Source: JBMOUD01 sp049319665 | Lineage (GTDB): Bacteria; Pseudomonadota; Gammaproteobacteria; Enterobacterales; Enterobacteriaceae | Assembly (NCBI RefSeq): GCF_049319665.1 | Contig: NZ_JBMOUD010000002.1 | Span: forward strand, 124,001 to 188,000 | Length of the DNA stretch: 64,000 bases | Direction: 5' to 3' | In this document: in pieces, positions 25,185 through 32,917 of the stretch | Layout: each line of letters starts with the position of its first letter | Position numbering within the stretch: position 1 is the first letter of the stretch | Notes under the pieces: generated by a model | What the model was told of the DNA's origin: nothing | Database searches by the model: none | What the model saw: only the letters and a program-made list of their open reading frames with translations | Program-made: the position numbers and the translations under genes

Positions 25185-25820
25185 ATGAGCCATTCATCGC
25201 TGGTGCTTTATTCCGATGCTCAGTATTACAGTCCTTATGTTATGTCTGTTTTTGTCGCGTTAACGGAGAAAGGTATTCCTTTTGAGATAAAAACGGTCGA
25301 TCTGGGGCAGGATGAGAATCTACAGGCAAACTATTCCGCTATTTCTTTAACTCGTCGGGTGCCAACGTTAATGAACGGCAGCTTCCTGCTGTCGGAATCA
25401 TCCGCCATCACCGAATATATTGAAGAGTTATTCCCTGCGCCGATCTTCTCATCGCTGTATCCAACGAATCTGGAAAAACGTGCCAAAGCGAGAGAAGTTC
25501 AGGCTTGGTTGCGCAGTGATTTGATGCCTATTCGCGCTCAGCGTTCAACAGAAGTGGTCTTTGGCGGTAAAAAATGCCCGCCGTTCAATGCTGAGGGTCA
25601 GGTAGCCGCAGATAAACTGATCAATGCAGCCTTAACTCTGTTAGAAGATCGCAGCCATTTATTCGGTGAGTGGAGTATTGCGGATGCAGATTTAGCATTG
25701 ATGCTTAATCGTCTACGCTTGAATGGTGATGTGTTGCCGGAAAAACTGGTCGCCTATGCGAATGCACAATGGCAACGAGAGTCGGTTAAAGCCTGGATAG
25801 CGCTGTCGGATACAAAATAG
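25185..25820 (+). CDS. yfcF: Glutathione S-transferase-like protein YfcF
   Basis: A 211-aa cytosolic GST-fold protein; E. coli YfcF (214 aa) has glutathione-dependent transferase/peroxidase activity. The thioredoxin-like N-terminal domain has SPYVMSVFVALTEKGIPFE, the cis-Pro segment RRVPTLMNG and the glutathione-binding SESSAITEYIEE. The helical C-terminal domain has REVQAWLRSDLMPIRAQRSTEVVF and GEWSIADADLALMLNRL. It starts behind a CCAGGAGCC ribosome site. Confidence 0.88.
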   Translation: MSHSSLVLYSDAQYYSPYVMSVFVALTEKGIPFEIKTVDLGQDENLQANYSAISLTRRVPTLMNGSFLLSESSAITEYIEELFPAPIFSSLYPTNLEKRAKAREVQAWLRSDLMPIRAQRSTEVVFGGKKCPPFNAEGQVAADKLINAALTLLEDRSHLFGEWSIADADLALMLNRLRLNGDVLPEKLVAYANAQWQRESVKAWIALSDTK

Positions 25821-25841
25821 CCCCAAGGCATTGATGAAAAG

Positions 25842-25864
25842 GCGCGGCGTCATATTCGCCGCGC
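25842..25864. terminator. Terminator between yfcF and the GNAT gene
   Basis: An 8-bp GC stem GCGCGGCG/CGCCGCGC with a 7-nt loop lies between two convergent stops. AAAA on its left gives a U-run for minus-strand transcripts. Confidence 0.75.
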
Positions 25865-25874
25865 GTAGGCACGA

Positions 25875-26321
25875 TTATGCGAGTTTCTTGGTCAGATAAA
25901 AGCGGCTGTGAGTCGCTGGTGCATCGGAGGGTGCACGAATATCTTCAATGTAATCATCCAACGACATCTGACAAGTGAAGCCTTGACGCTCATAGAAAGG
26001 CCGTGCCTGGAAACTAAAAGTATCCACCAGCGCATAGTGGCATCCGCGGGCAATCGCTTCTTGTTCGGCTTGCTGAATCAAATGGGTGCCAACATCCTGC
26101 CCACGCAGAGATTCATCTACCCATAAATATTTAATATTCAGCCAATTACCGACGGTTTCAGCCACAATGCCGGCTTGTTTTTTACCCGATTCATCTTCGA
26201 TAAAAAGACAAAGATCTTTAAATGAATAAGCATCGATGAAGTTTTTGTTGTAACCACGCAAACCATCGCGAATTGCTTCGATATCATCTTCCGTTGGTGT
26301 TGCAGTCAAACGGGTTTTCAT
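25875..26321 (-). CDS. GNAT-family N-acetyltransferase
   Basis: A 148-aa acetyltransferase. The acetyl-CoA motif is in LRGQDVGTHLIQQAEQEAIARG, followed by the GNAT C-terminal segment FQARPFYERQGF. The acceptor is unknown. ATG 26321 has GGGAG upstream; the longer frame to 26456 would overlap the upstream exporter and is unlikely. It follows the LysE-family exporter by 16 bp on the same strand, so both are probably one transcript. Confidence 0.85.
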   Translation of the reverse strand: MKTRLTATPTEDDIEAIRDGLRGYNKNFIDAYSFKDLCLFIEDESGKKQAGIVAETVGNWLNIKYLWVDESLRGQDVGTHLIQQAEQEAIARGCHYALVDTFSFQARPFYERQGFTCQMSLDDYIEDIRAPSDAPATHSRFYLTKKLA

Positions 26322-26337
26322 TACATTACTCCCTGTA

Positions 26338-26970
26338 TTAACGTTTAGTGGTGGCCAGGCGAACGGCAAAAGCGACAAAGACCAAACCCGTGAGGCGGTC
26401 CAAAGTACGAACAACCTGCGGGCGACGCAGCCAGCGAGAAAGTGGACGAGTAGCAATAATCAGTGTGCTTAGCCAGGCAATACCCACGATGACGTGGATA
26501 AACGCCAGCCCAAAGGTATAAGCCGCGACCGGATAGCCCGTCGCAACAAATTGCGGCAGCAACGAGACATAAAATACTCCAACCTTTGGATTGAGCACGT
26601 TACCGAGCAATCCTTTCATAAACCAGCCACCCAGAATTGGTGATTTTTTTGCTGGCTCGCTGCTCTGTGCTGTCATTTGATCGCGTGGTTTGAGCAACAT
26701 ATTTATGCCCAGCCAACACAGATATGCTGCGCCTGCCCATTTTAGCAGGGTAAAGGCCATTTCAGAGGCCATGAGTACTGCGCCAAGGCCCAGTGCCACA
26801 ACAGCCCCCCACACTAAACATCCAACATTAATACCTAATGCGGCAAGAAAGGCTTTTTTGCTGCCTTCATTAGCGGCGGTTCTTAGTACTAAAGCGGTGT
26901 CTAATCCGGGCGTCAGGGTCAGTAAGGTTACGGCGAAAGTGAAGGAAACGAGGGATTCAGTCAGCGTCAT
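26338..26970 (-). CDS. LysE/RhtB-family exporter
   Basis: A 210-aa inner-membrane exporter with about six hydrophobic helices. Family motifs are LLTLTPGLDTALVLRTA near the N-terminus and GLLGNVLNPKVGVFYVSLLPQF in the middle. The substrate is probably an amino acid or derivative but is not defined. The start at 26970 fits the family (MTLTESLVSFTFAV). It is probably co-transcribed with the GNAT gene; such pairs may detoxify or export an amino-acid analogue. Confidence 0.87.
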   Translation of the reverse strand: MTLTESLVSFTFAVTLLTLTPGLDTALVLRTAANEGSKKAFLAALGINVGCLVWGAVVALGLGAVLMASEMAFTLLKWAGAAYLCWLGINMLLKPRDQMTAQSSEPAKKSPILGGWFMKGLLGNVLNPKVGVFYVSLLPQFVATGYPVAAYTFGLAFIHVIVGIAWLSTLIIATRPLSRWLRRPQVVRTLDRLTGLVFVAFAVRLATTKR

Positions 26971-27284
26971 TACAATATCCTGGTCGTTGAAAGAATCATG
27001 ATATTGATGCAAACGGCGACAGGCAACCCCTCACACTTATAATAATATCTATGCCTACCACACTTACCGCTGCATCTATTTCGGCTTCTCCGAATCAATA
27101 GTGCTCAGCTTTCATGCTGATTTCTGGCGGCTTTATGCATCCCTGCTACACTTTTATCAGTAGTGGATGGTCACAAAGCAGTGCTTTGGCCCGAAAACAT
27201 AGCGCTTAATGGTGTTATGTCCTTGTTTGGCCGCGTTGGTTGAACAAATTTTATGGTAACGGAAATCTATTTGGAGGAGTCAAC

Positions 27285-27533
27285 ATGGGCATTTTATCCT
27301 GGATTATCTTTGGTCTGATTGCAGGGATTCTGGCTAAGTGGATCATGCCAGGCAAAGATGGCGGCGGCTTTATTCTGACCGTGGTGCTGGGTATTGTGGG
27401 TGCCGTTGTTGGTGGCTATATCAGTACATTCTTTGGTTTTGGCCGCGTAGACGGATTCAACTTTGGTAGCTTTATCGTCGCGGTAATTGGTGCGCTGGTG
27501 GTGCTGTTTATTTATCGTAAGATTCGTTCTTAG
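27285..27533 (+). CDS. GlsB/YeaQ/YmgE family small membrane protein
   Basis: An 82-aa inner-membrane protein with three hydrophobic segments rich in glycine (FGLIAGILAKWIMPGKDGGG, TVVLGIVGAVVGGYIS, IVAVIGALVVLFIYRK). The length and motif match YeaQ, the transglycosylase-associated family, whose members are often stress-induced. Molecular function is unknown. ATG 27285 has GGAGGAG 5-8 nt upstream; the frame start at 27240 lacks one. Confidence 0.85.
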   Translation: MGILSWIIFGLIAGILAKWIMPGKDGGGFILTVVLGIVGAVVGGYISTFFGFGRVDGFNFGSFIVAVIGALVVLFIYRKIRS

Positions 27534-27563
27534 CCAAGCATGTGAGTTCAGTTATTTTCCCAA

Positions 27564-27591
27564 AAGCCCCTTGCTAATCAGCGTGGGGCTT
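27564..27591. terminator. Terminator between the YeaQ-type gene and higA
   Basis: AAGCCCC/GGGGCTT stem whose 14-nt interior can extend through GCT/AGC. It lies between convergent stops at 27533 and 27629. Confidence 0.6.
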
Positions 27592-27628
27592 CCTCATCAT
27601 TTCCCTGCATCTTGACGCCAATTGAGTA

Positions 27629-28048
27629 TTATTTTTCGTCAACAAACATGGATACTGGAATATTGAATCGTTTTGCGAGCGCTCGCATGTGCTCAATGGT
27701 GAGATTCCGGTCACCTTTTAAGATACGACTGACCAAAGAACGTTGGCCTATCTCGTTTGCAAAATCGCTTTGATTTAAACCATGTTGATCCATGAGTAAA
27801 CGTAACATAGATAACCCCGGAGGCGTTGCCGCAAGCATGGCATTAAACTGCGCAAATTCTGGTGCGGTATTCTCATAGCGATCAATCTTAGCCAGCAATA
27901 TATCGAGTAGCGGGTTTTTAGGATCGAATTCGACAAGATATTCAGCTAACTCCACAGCTTCTTTGTAATCTACCTGTGAAGCACTACCTCCCAGGAAGGG
28001 AACAATATTGACGAGCTCTTGTGAGACTTTAATGGCTTCGGCAATCAT
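27629..28048 (-). CDS. higA: Antitoxin HigA
   Basis: A 139-aa antitoxin of the E. coli HigA type (138 aa). The N-terminal helical part binds toxin (EFDPKNPLLDILLAKIDRYE and APEFAQFNAML). The C-terminal XRE-type helix-turn-helix (LNQSDFANEIGQRSLVSRILKGDRNLTIEHMRALAKRF) binds the operator and represses the pair. Its ATG overlaps the higB TAA by one base, so it is translated by coupling. It neutralises HigB and controls transcription with it. Confidence 0.92.
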   Translation of the reverse strand: MIAEAIKVSQELVNIVPFLGGSASQVDYKEAVELAEYLVEFDPKNPLLDILLAKIDRYENTAPEFAQFNAMLAATPPGLSMLRLLMDQHGLNQSDFANEIGQRSLVSRILKGDRNLTIEHMRALAKRFNIPVSMFVDEK

Positions 28049-28356
28049 TAAGTATTCTCCCGATATTTTTTGATGAGCTTATCGTATTCAGCGTGGGTTG
28101 AAATTTCTTTGATAAACAACTTTCCATTCTCAAAGTCAGCGTAAAACATCACCCTGAGATTATTCCCACCTAGGTCGATGACCCACCACTTATCTTTGTA
28201 TTTCATCCTATCTAAGCTAGGAAAAATGGCTTTCATGTCACCTGGATTTGTAAAGCTTCCTTGTTTGAAAGCTCTATAAGTATCGAGTAGAGCCTTGGCA
28301 TCGTTGGGAAACTTCCTTGCTGCTTCATCAAATGGTCCTTTTGATACAACGTGCAT
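28048..28356 (-). CDS. higB: mRNA interferase toxin HigB
   Basis: A 102-aa RelE-superfamily ribosome-dependent mRNA endonuclease of the E. coli HigB (YgjN) type (104 aa). Conserved segments are MKAIFPSLDRMKYKDKWWVIDLGGNNLRVMFY and IKEISTHAEYDKLIKKYREN, with the basic and histidine residues of the active region. The frame runs to 28413, but ATG 28356 (MHVVSKGPFDEAARKFP) has GGGAGAGG upstream and fits the family. It is upstream of higA, the normal order for this type, and both genes look intact. Confidence 0.92.
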   Translation of the reverse strand: MHVVSKGPFDEAARKFPNDAKALLDTYRAFKQGSFTNPGDMKAIFPSLDRMKYKDKWWVIDLGGNNLRVMFYADFENGKLFIKEISTHAEYDKLIKKYRENT

Positions 28357-28498
28357 ATTCCTCTCCCTATTACGGCTAGTAAGCAGTATAGCGCACCCTC
28401 CACATGTTTCCAAATTGGAAACTTGTGGAGGGTGTTATGGATCATTGCTTGGTTTCACTAGGCTAGAGCTATGCTCTTCCAACCAGATCCGTATGAGT

Positions 28499-29971
28499 TT
28501 ACATCGGGATCGCAAACCGGAAACACGCGCCGCTGCGTGCTTGTTCAATCAGTTGAATGTCACTGCCGTGTAATTGCAAAATACGCCGGACAATCATCAA
28601 ACCTAAGCCGCCAGCGCGGTGCTTATTGCTGCTCAGGATTGACGGTCGCTCAAATAAATTCACCTTCAATTCCGGCGCAATCCCCGGTCCGCTATCGTTG
28701 ACTATCACCATCACCTGCTGATTTTCTTGCCATAAACGTACTTCGACAGTGCCGCCATCTGGCGTATGGCGTAGCGCATTGTCGAGCAAATTGGTCAGTA
28801 CTCGTTCAATCATGCCTAAGTCGGCATTCACCAACGGAATGCCGGGGGCAATATCGGCGGTAAGTTTTTGCAGGCGAGCCTCGGCGGCCAGCTCAAATTT
28901 TTGGAAGACATCTTGCACCAGCTCGCACAGTGAAAAAGGTTCCTTCTGTGGTTTTACTACGCCATATTCCAAGCGGGCTAACTCGAATAACTCCTGAGCT
29001 AAACGCCCGACTTTGCTGCTTTGAGTCAAGGCGATATTCAAATAACGTTGCTGATCTTCGGCGCTGAGATGATCAGCTTTCATCGACAGCGTTTCCAGAT
29101 AGCCGTGCAACGAGGTCAGCGGAGTGCGCAAATCGTGGGAAATATTGGCAACAAACTCGCGGCGTTGCTGATCTTGCGTCATCAGGCTTTGCCATTGCTG
29201 GTCAATACGCTTAGCTAAGCCAACGAATGCTAACTGTAGCTGCGCGACTTCATCGCGTGGCTGGCCAGCGGGCATCTGGCTTTTCGCCAAGGTTTGGATA
29301 GCTTCCATGCCGCCATTATCTAGCGTCGCGATTTGAGCTTTGAGTTTACGTACCGGGCGTGTGACCCAACGGAAAGCAAATGCCCCGGCTAATAACCCAA
29401 ATAGCAGAACCATGCCCATGGAACGCAGGGCATTATAAATCGTCGCCTGTTCTTGCGCTTTGCGGGCCAGCGCGTTGTAGTTATCGCCAAGCAGGACGAT
29501 ATACACGTAGCCTTTGACTACGCCATTTTCCATGAGCGGTGCGGCGCTAAATACCTGACGGGAATCCGGTGCAGCCCTCGGATTATCGCCATATACCGGC
29601 ATATGAGCGCCGTTGAGTAAATCGGCGATCGGTTTTAAATCGACCTGCTGGCGTAATAGTTTTCCGGCGGGGGCGGCATTCCCGACAATATTGCCGTCCT
29701 TGTCGAGCAAATAAACCTCAACGCTGGGGTTAACTGCCATCAACTGGTTAAACAAATTATGCACCGCGTTGGGATCTAGACCATTTTCGCTGAGCAGCGG
29801 ATTATTTGTCGCGATTTGCTCGGCCAAATTAGCCGACAATCGTTGGATCACCGCCTGGTCATTCTGTTTGCTCGCCTCTACTTGCATATAGCCTGAAAGC
29901 AGATTGCAGGTTATCAGCAGTAAAACAAAGACCAGTGTCAGGCGTTGTGAAAGCGTCAGTTTTTTCATCAT
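28499..29971 (-). CDS. Two-component sensor histidine kinase
   Basis: A 490-aa inner-membrane kinase. TM1 is at about residues 10-28, then a periplasmic sensor of about 150 residues with a PAS/Cache-like stretch (VEVYLLDKDGNIVGNA), TM2 at about 185-201, and HAMP (RWVTRPVRKLKAQ). HisKA has the phospho-His at residue 279 (NISHDLRTPLTSLHG), and the ATPase has N box NLLDNALRHTP, DSGPGIAPE and GGLGLMIVRRIL. It lies 6 bp after the response regulator gene and is co-transcribed with it. It is divergent from the cytochrome/molybdoprotein genes, which it probably regulates. The signal is unknown. Confidence 0.9.
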   Translation of the reverse strand: MMKKLTLSQRLTLVFVLLLITCNLLSGYMQVEASKQNDQAVIQRLSANLAEQIATNNPLLSENGLDPNAVHNLFNQLMAVNPSVEVYLLDKDGNIVGNAAPAGKLLRQQVDLKPIADLLNGAHMPVYGDNPRAAPDSRQVFSAAPLMENGVVKGYVYIVLLGDNYNALARKAQEQATIYNALRSMGMVLLFGLLAGAFAFRWVTRPVRKLKAQIATLDNGGMEAIQTLAKSQMPAGQPRDEVAQLQLAFVGLAKRIDQQWQSLMTQDQQRREFVANISHDLRTPLTSLHGYLETLSMKADHLSAEDQQRYLNIALTQSSKVGRLAQELFELARLEYGVVKPQKEPFSLCELVQDVFQKFELAAEARLQKLTADIAPGIPLVNADLGMIERVLTNLLDNALRHTPDGGTVEVRLWQENQQVMVIVNDSGPGIAPELKVNLFERPSILSSNKHRAGGLGLMIVRRILQLHGSDIQLIEQARSGACFRFAIPM

Positions 29972-29977
29972 TTACCC

Positions 29978-30694
29978 CTACGCGTCTTCCCCTGACGACA
30001 TAAATTTATAACCCATTCCCCAAACGGTCAGAATGCGTTCCGGCTCGGCCGGATTGCTCTCTATTTTGATGCGCAGCCGGTTGATATGCGTATTGACGGT
30101 ATGTTCATAGCCTTCGTGCTGATAGCCCCAAACCTGATTGAGTAAGGTCAGCCTTGAAAACACTTTGCCGGGGTTTTTAGCGAAGAAATACAATAAATCA
30201 AATTCGCGCGGCGTTAACTCTACCGGCTGTTGATTAAGCATGACTTCACGGGCAATCGGGTCGATAGCCAGGCCGGAAAAACGCAAACTACCCGCATCCA
30301 TCTTCATATTGCGACTCATCGCCTCTTGGCGACGGAACAAGGCTTTGACCCGGGCGACTAATTCCAACATCGAGAAAGGCTTCGCCAGATAGTCATCGGC
30401 ACCCAATTCCAATCCGAGTACGCGATGCACTTCGCTGGAACGGGCACTAATAATAATGATCGGTGTGTAGCGCGTCATGTTGCGCGCGCGCCGACAAATC
30501 TCCAGCCCATCAATACCTGGCAGCATCAAATCGAGGATCAATGCATCCCAACCGCCTTTTTCTAACTGCGCAACGCCTAAATTGCCGTCGCTAGCATGAG
30601 TTATTTCAAAGCCTTCATCGCGCAGATGTAGGCTCAGCAGTTCGGCGATATTGCTATCGTCTTCGACGATCAAAATCTTCTTTGGTTTATCCAT
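29978..30694 (-). CDS. OmpR-family response regulator
   Basis: A 238-aa regulator. The receiver domain (residues 1-120) has the acidic pocket VEDD near 10-13, phospho-Asp55 in LILDLMLPGIDG and the Lys in YLAKPFSMLELV. The C-terminal winged helix has VELTPREFDLLYFFAKNPGKVFSRLTLL and HTVNTHINRLRIKIE. It is first in the leftward kinase operon and 159 bp from the divergent cytochrome b start, so its operators may lie in that gap. Confidence 0.92.
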   Translation of the reverse strand: MDKPKKILIVEDDSNIAELLSLHLRDEGFEITHASDGNLGVAQLEKGGWDALILDLMLPGIDGLEICRRARNMTRYTPIIIISARSSEVHRVLGLELGADDYLAKPFSMLELVARVKALFRRQEAMSRNMKMDAGSLRFSGLAIDPIAREVMLNQQPVELTPREFDLLYFFAKNPGKVFSRLTLLNQVWGYQHEGYEHTVNTHINRLRIKIESNPAEPERILTVWGMGYKFMSSGEDA

Positions 30695-30853
30695 CAGCTT
30701 TCTGACATTGCCTCGTAGGGAAGGGCGTTGCTTGCAGTTTACACAAGCACCTGAACCAGAGTTATCACATTTTATTTAACTTTACGTGAGGTCTTGGGGA
30801 ACAAATCTGCTCAATACTGGCTCCATCGACAGGGCGAGATTCGGGACATCATC

Positions 30854-31501
30854 ATGACGCTACACACAGAGTTTTCAGCGCCAATTGAGCAGCAGCCGCA
30901 ACCAAGTAAAAGCAAACCAGAGGTGGTGCACCCGCTATGGTTGCGATTGACTCACTGGCTGAATGCACTGGCGGTACTGATTATGGTGACCAGCGGCTGG
31001 CAGATTTATAACGCATCACCGCTGTTTGATTTTGAATTCTCCCGCAGCCTGACATTAGGTGGCTGGCTGGGTGGTGGCATCCAGTGGCACTTCGCCGGCA
31101 TGTGGTTATTTGGCTTCAACGGCGCGTTTTATCTGCTGATGAATATAGTCAGTGGTCGGATAAAAAGAAAATTCTGGCCGCTCACACCAAGAGGCATCTT
31201 GCGAGATTTAGGCGCTGCCTTGCGTGGCAAGTTAACCCACGCCGATCCCCGCCATTACAACATGGTGCAACGTGCGGCTTACGTCTTTGTCATGTTCGAC
31301 GGCATCGTGCTGGTGTTGTCCGGGCTGGTGGTATGGAAATCGGTGCAATTTTCGCTACTGCGTGAGTTGTTAGGGGGTTACGACACCGCTCGCTATGTGC
31401 ACTTTTTAGCGATGGCCTCATTAGTAGGATTTGTGGCTCTGCATCTGGTTATGGTCGCGCTGGTTCCTAAAACTTTGCTGTCTATGCTGCGTGGACGCTA
31501 A
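30854..31501 (+). CDS. Cytochrome b561-type membrane protein, partner of a molybdoprotein
   Basis: A 215-aa inner-membrane cytochrome b with about four helices and candidate heme-ligand histidines in RLTHWLNALAVLIMVTSGW, GGIQWHFAGMWLFG and ARYVHFLAMASLVGFVALHLVMV. It resembles the Ni/Fe-hydrogenase and thiosulfate-reductase type cytochrome b, not the YedZ/MsrQ family. TTG 30794 extends the frame; ATG 30854 is preferred. It lies 9 bp before the periplasmic molybdoprotein gene, and probably carries electrons from quinol to it. It is divergent from the two-component genes. Confidence 0.85.
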   Translation: MTLHTEFSAPIEQQPQPSKSKPEVVHPLWLRLTHWLNALAVLIMVTSGWQIYNASPLFDFEFSRSLTLGGWLGGGIQWHFAGMWLFGFNGAFYLLMNIVSGRIKRKFWPLTPRGILRDLGAALRGKLTHADPRHYNMVQRAAYVFVMFDGIVLVLSGLVVWKSVQFSLLRELLGGYDTARYVHFLAMASLVGFVALHLVMVALVPKTLLSMLRGR

Positions 31502-31510
31502 GGGATTCAC

Positions 31511-32314
31511 ATGAAGAACGTGATTAAAAACAAAATTAGCCAGATTTTCAGCACAGCGGACAGCGAGGCAATCGTACAAGAGGCACAAAAGCAAATTGTG
31601 CGTCACCTGGATGAGCCATCACGTCGTCGATTTTTACGGCAAGGTTTGACCTTGGGCGGTGTGGCGATGCTTAGCGGTTGCGATATCAGCGATAACGAAA
31701 GCGTAGATAAAGCACTAATGAAGGTCTCCAGTTTTAACGACCGCATGCAGGGCTGGTTATTTGGTTCTACCCGATTGGCACCGGTCTATGCCGAATCGAT
31801 GATTACCCGACCTTTCCCGTTTAACGCGTTTTACGCCGAAGACGAAGCGCCGGTGGTAGATGGCAGCAGCTATCGTCTACAGATCGCCGGGTTGGCATTG
31901 GATAAACGCGATTGGTCATTGGCGACACTGCATAAGATGGCGCAAACCAGCCAGGTAACCCGCCATATTTGCGTGGAAGGCTGGAGCGCAATCGGCAAAT
32001 GGGGCGGCGTACCTTTTGGTGATTTTCTGCGGCTGATTGGTGCGGATTTGACGGCTGAATATGTCAGTTTCAAATGTGCTGACAACTATTACACCAGTAT
32101 TGATATGGCGTCAGCGCTGCATCCGCAAACGCTGCTGGCGCTGACGTACGACGGACAGATATTGCCGAGAAAATACGGCTTCCCGATGAAGCTACGGATA
32201 CCGACCAAGCTTGGTTATAAAAACCCGAAACATATCGAAGTAATTGAAATTACTAATAAGTTCACCGGTGGCTATTGGGAGGATCAAGGTTACAACTGGT
32301 TTGGCGGTAGTTAA
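31511..32314 (+). CDS. Tat-exported sulfite-oxidase-fold (YedY-like) molybdoprotein, probable lipoprotein
   Basis: A 267-aa periplasmic oxidoreductase with the sulfite oxidase/MsrP-type molybdopterin fold. The candidate molybdenum-ligand Cys is residue 154 in TRHICVEGWSAIGKWGGVPF. The C-terminal part (GFPMKLRIPTKLGYKNPKHI) is typical of the family. The N-terminus has a twin-arginine motif SRRRFLRQG after an unusually long 37-residue n-region, and a lipobox LSGC with Cys57 followed by Asp58. This suggests a Tat lipoprotein kept in the inner membrane, next to its cytochrome. It is shorter than E. coli MsrP (about 334 aa), so substrate identity (methionine sulfoxide, sulfite or other) is open. 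Confidence 0.85.
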   Translation: MKNVIKNKISQIFSTADSEAIVQEAQKQIVRHLDEPSRRRFLRQGLTLGGVAMLSGCDISDNESVDKALMKVSSFNDRMQGWLFGSTRLAPVYAESMITRPFPFNAFYAEDEAPVVDGSSYRLQIAGLALDKRDWSLATLHKMAQTSQVTRHICVEGWSAIGKWGGVPFGDFLRLIGADLTAEYVSFKCADNYYTSIDMASALHPQTLLALTYDGQILPRKYGFPMKLRIPTKLGYKNPKHIEVIEITNKFTGGYWEDQGYNWFGGS

Positions 32315-32384
32315 CCGGCTGAGCAATAAGTGATTTTGAATTGATTCGTTTGCATTCGGGGCGTTTGCAAACGGGTTGCAACTA

Positions 32385-32438
32385 TATCAGTTGTAACAGC
32401 AATACCGGTTGTAACAACAATACCGGTTGCAGCAACAA
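32385..32438. repeat. Three tandem 18-bp repeats before the MXKDX gene
   Basis: Units TATCAGTTGTAACAGCAA (32385-32402), TACCGGTTGTAACAACAA (32403-32420) and TACCGGTTGCAGCAACAA (32421-32438) are contiguous, in the 205-bp gap upstream of the MXKDX-repeat gene. They could be a repeated regulator site. No family could be assigned. Confidence 0.85.
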
Positions 32439-32519
32439 GGCCGATTGGCCTGTGAAATCGTGATTTACCGTACAGCGTTGTACTTTAATTTTATACCCTA
32501 CTTTACTTAAGGAATTACC

Positions 32520-32804
32520 ATGAAAAAGCTGATGGCAGTAATGATGTTCTCCACCATGATGATGGGTTTTGCTGGCGCAACTCAAGCGGCAGATTCGATG
32601 AGCAAAGACGGAATGAGCATGGGCAAGATGTCTCATGACTGTATGAAAAAAGACAGCATGGGCAAAGATCACATGGGTAAAGACTGTATGTCTAAAGACG
32701 GCATGAAAAAAGATACCATGTCCAAAGACTCAATGAGCAAAGATGGTATGAGCAAAGACAGCATGTCGAAAGATGCGATGAAAAAGAGCGCAATGAGCCA
32801 GTAA
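32520..32804 (+). CDS. Methionine-rich pentapeptide MXKDX-repeat protein
   Basis: A 94-aa secreted protein. A Sec signal peptide (MKKLMAVMMFS, cleavage after TQA-A at about residue 24) is followed by a low-complexity mature part of about 70 residues. This consists of repeats of Met-Ser/Gly/Lys-Lys-Asp-x (for example MSKDSMSKDGMSKD), giving roughly one Met in every four or five residues plus two Cys. It belongs to the pentapeptide MXKDX repeat family. The mature chain is probably disordered; many exposed Met suggest an oxidant sink or metal binding. It lies downstream of the cytochrome b/molybdoprotein pair, with its own leader. Confidence 0.88.
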   Translation: MKKLMAVMMFSTMMMGFAGATQAADSMSKDGMSMGKMSHDCMKKDSMGKDHMGKDCMSKDGMKKDTMSKDSMSKDGMSKDSMSKDAMKKSAMSQ

Positions 32805-32840
32805 GTCGGTTTTCTCCTGTGTCGGAATAAAACCCTCGTC

Positions 32841-32864
32841 ACCTCCTCCTCTATGGGAGGAGGT
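32841..32864 (+). terminator. Hairpin after the MXKDX gene
   Basis: A 9-bp stem ACCTCCTCC/GGAGGAGGT with a 6-nt loop, 36 bp after the stop. No long T-run follows; probably a terminator. Confidence 0.55.
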
Positions 32865-32917
32865 TGCATTCGAATTTATGCTAGACTGCCAGCCCTTGGT
32901 TGACCTGTATAAACTCA

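Noticed and set aside
27629..28356. higBA as a novel toxin-antitoxin system
   Set aside because: Both proteins match the known E. coli HigB and HigA in length, motifs and order.
32382..32672. Antisense open frame across the MXKDX gene and its repeats
   Set aside because: It is a shadow of the low-complexity gene and of the 18-bp repeats; the plus-strand protein has a clear signal peptide.
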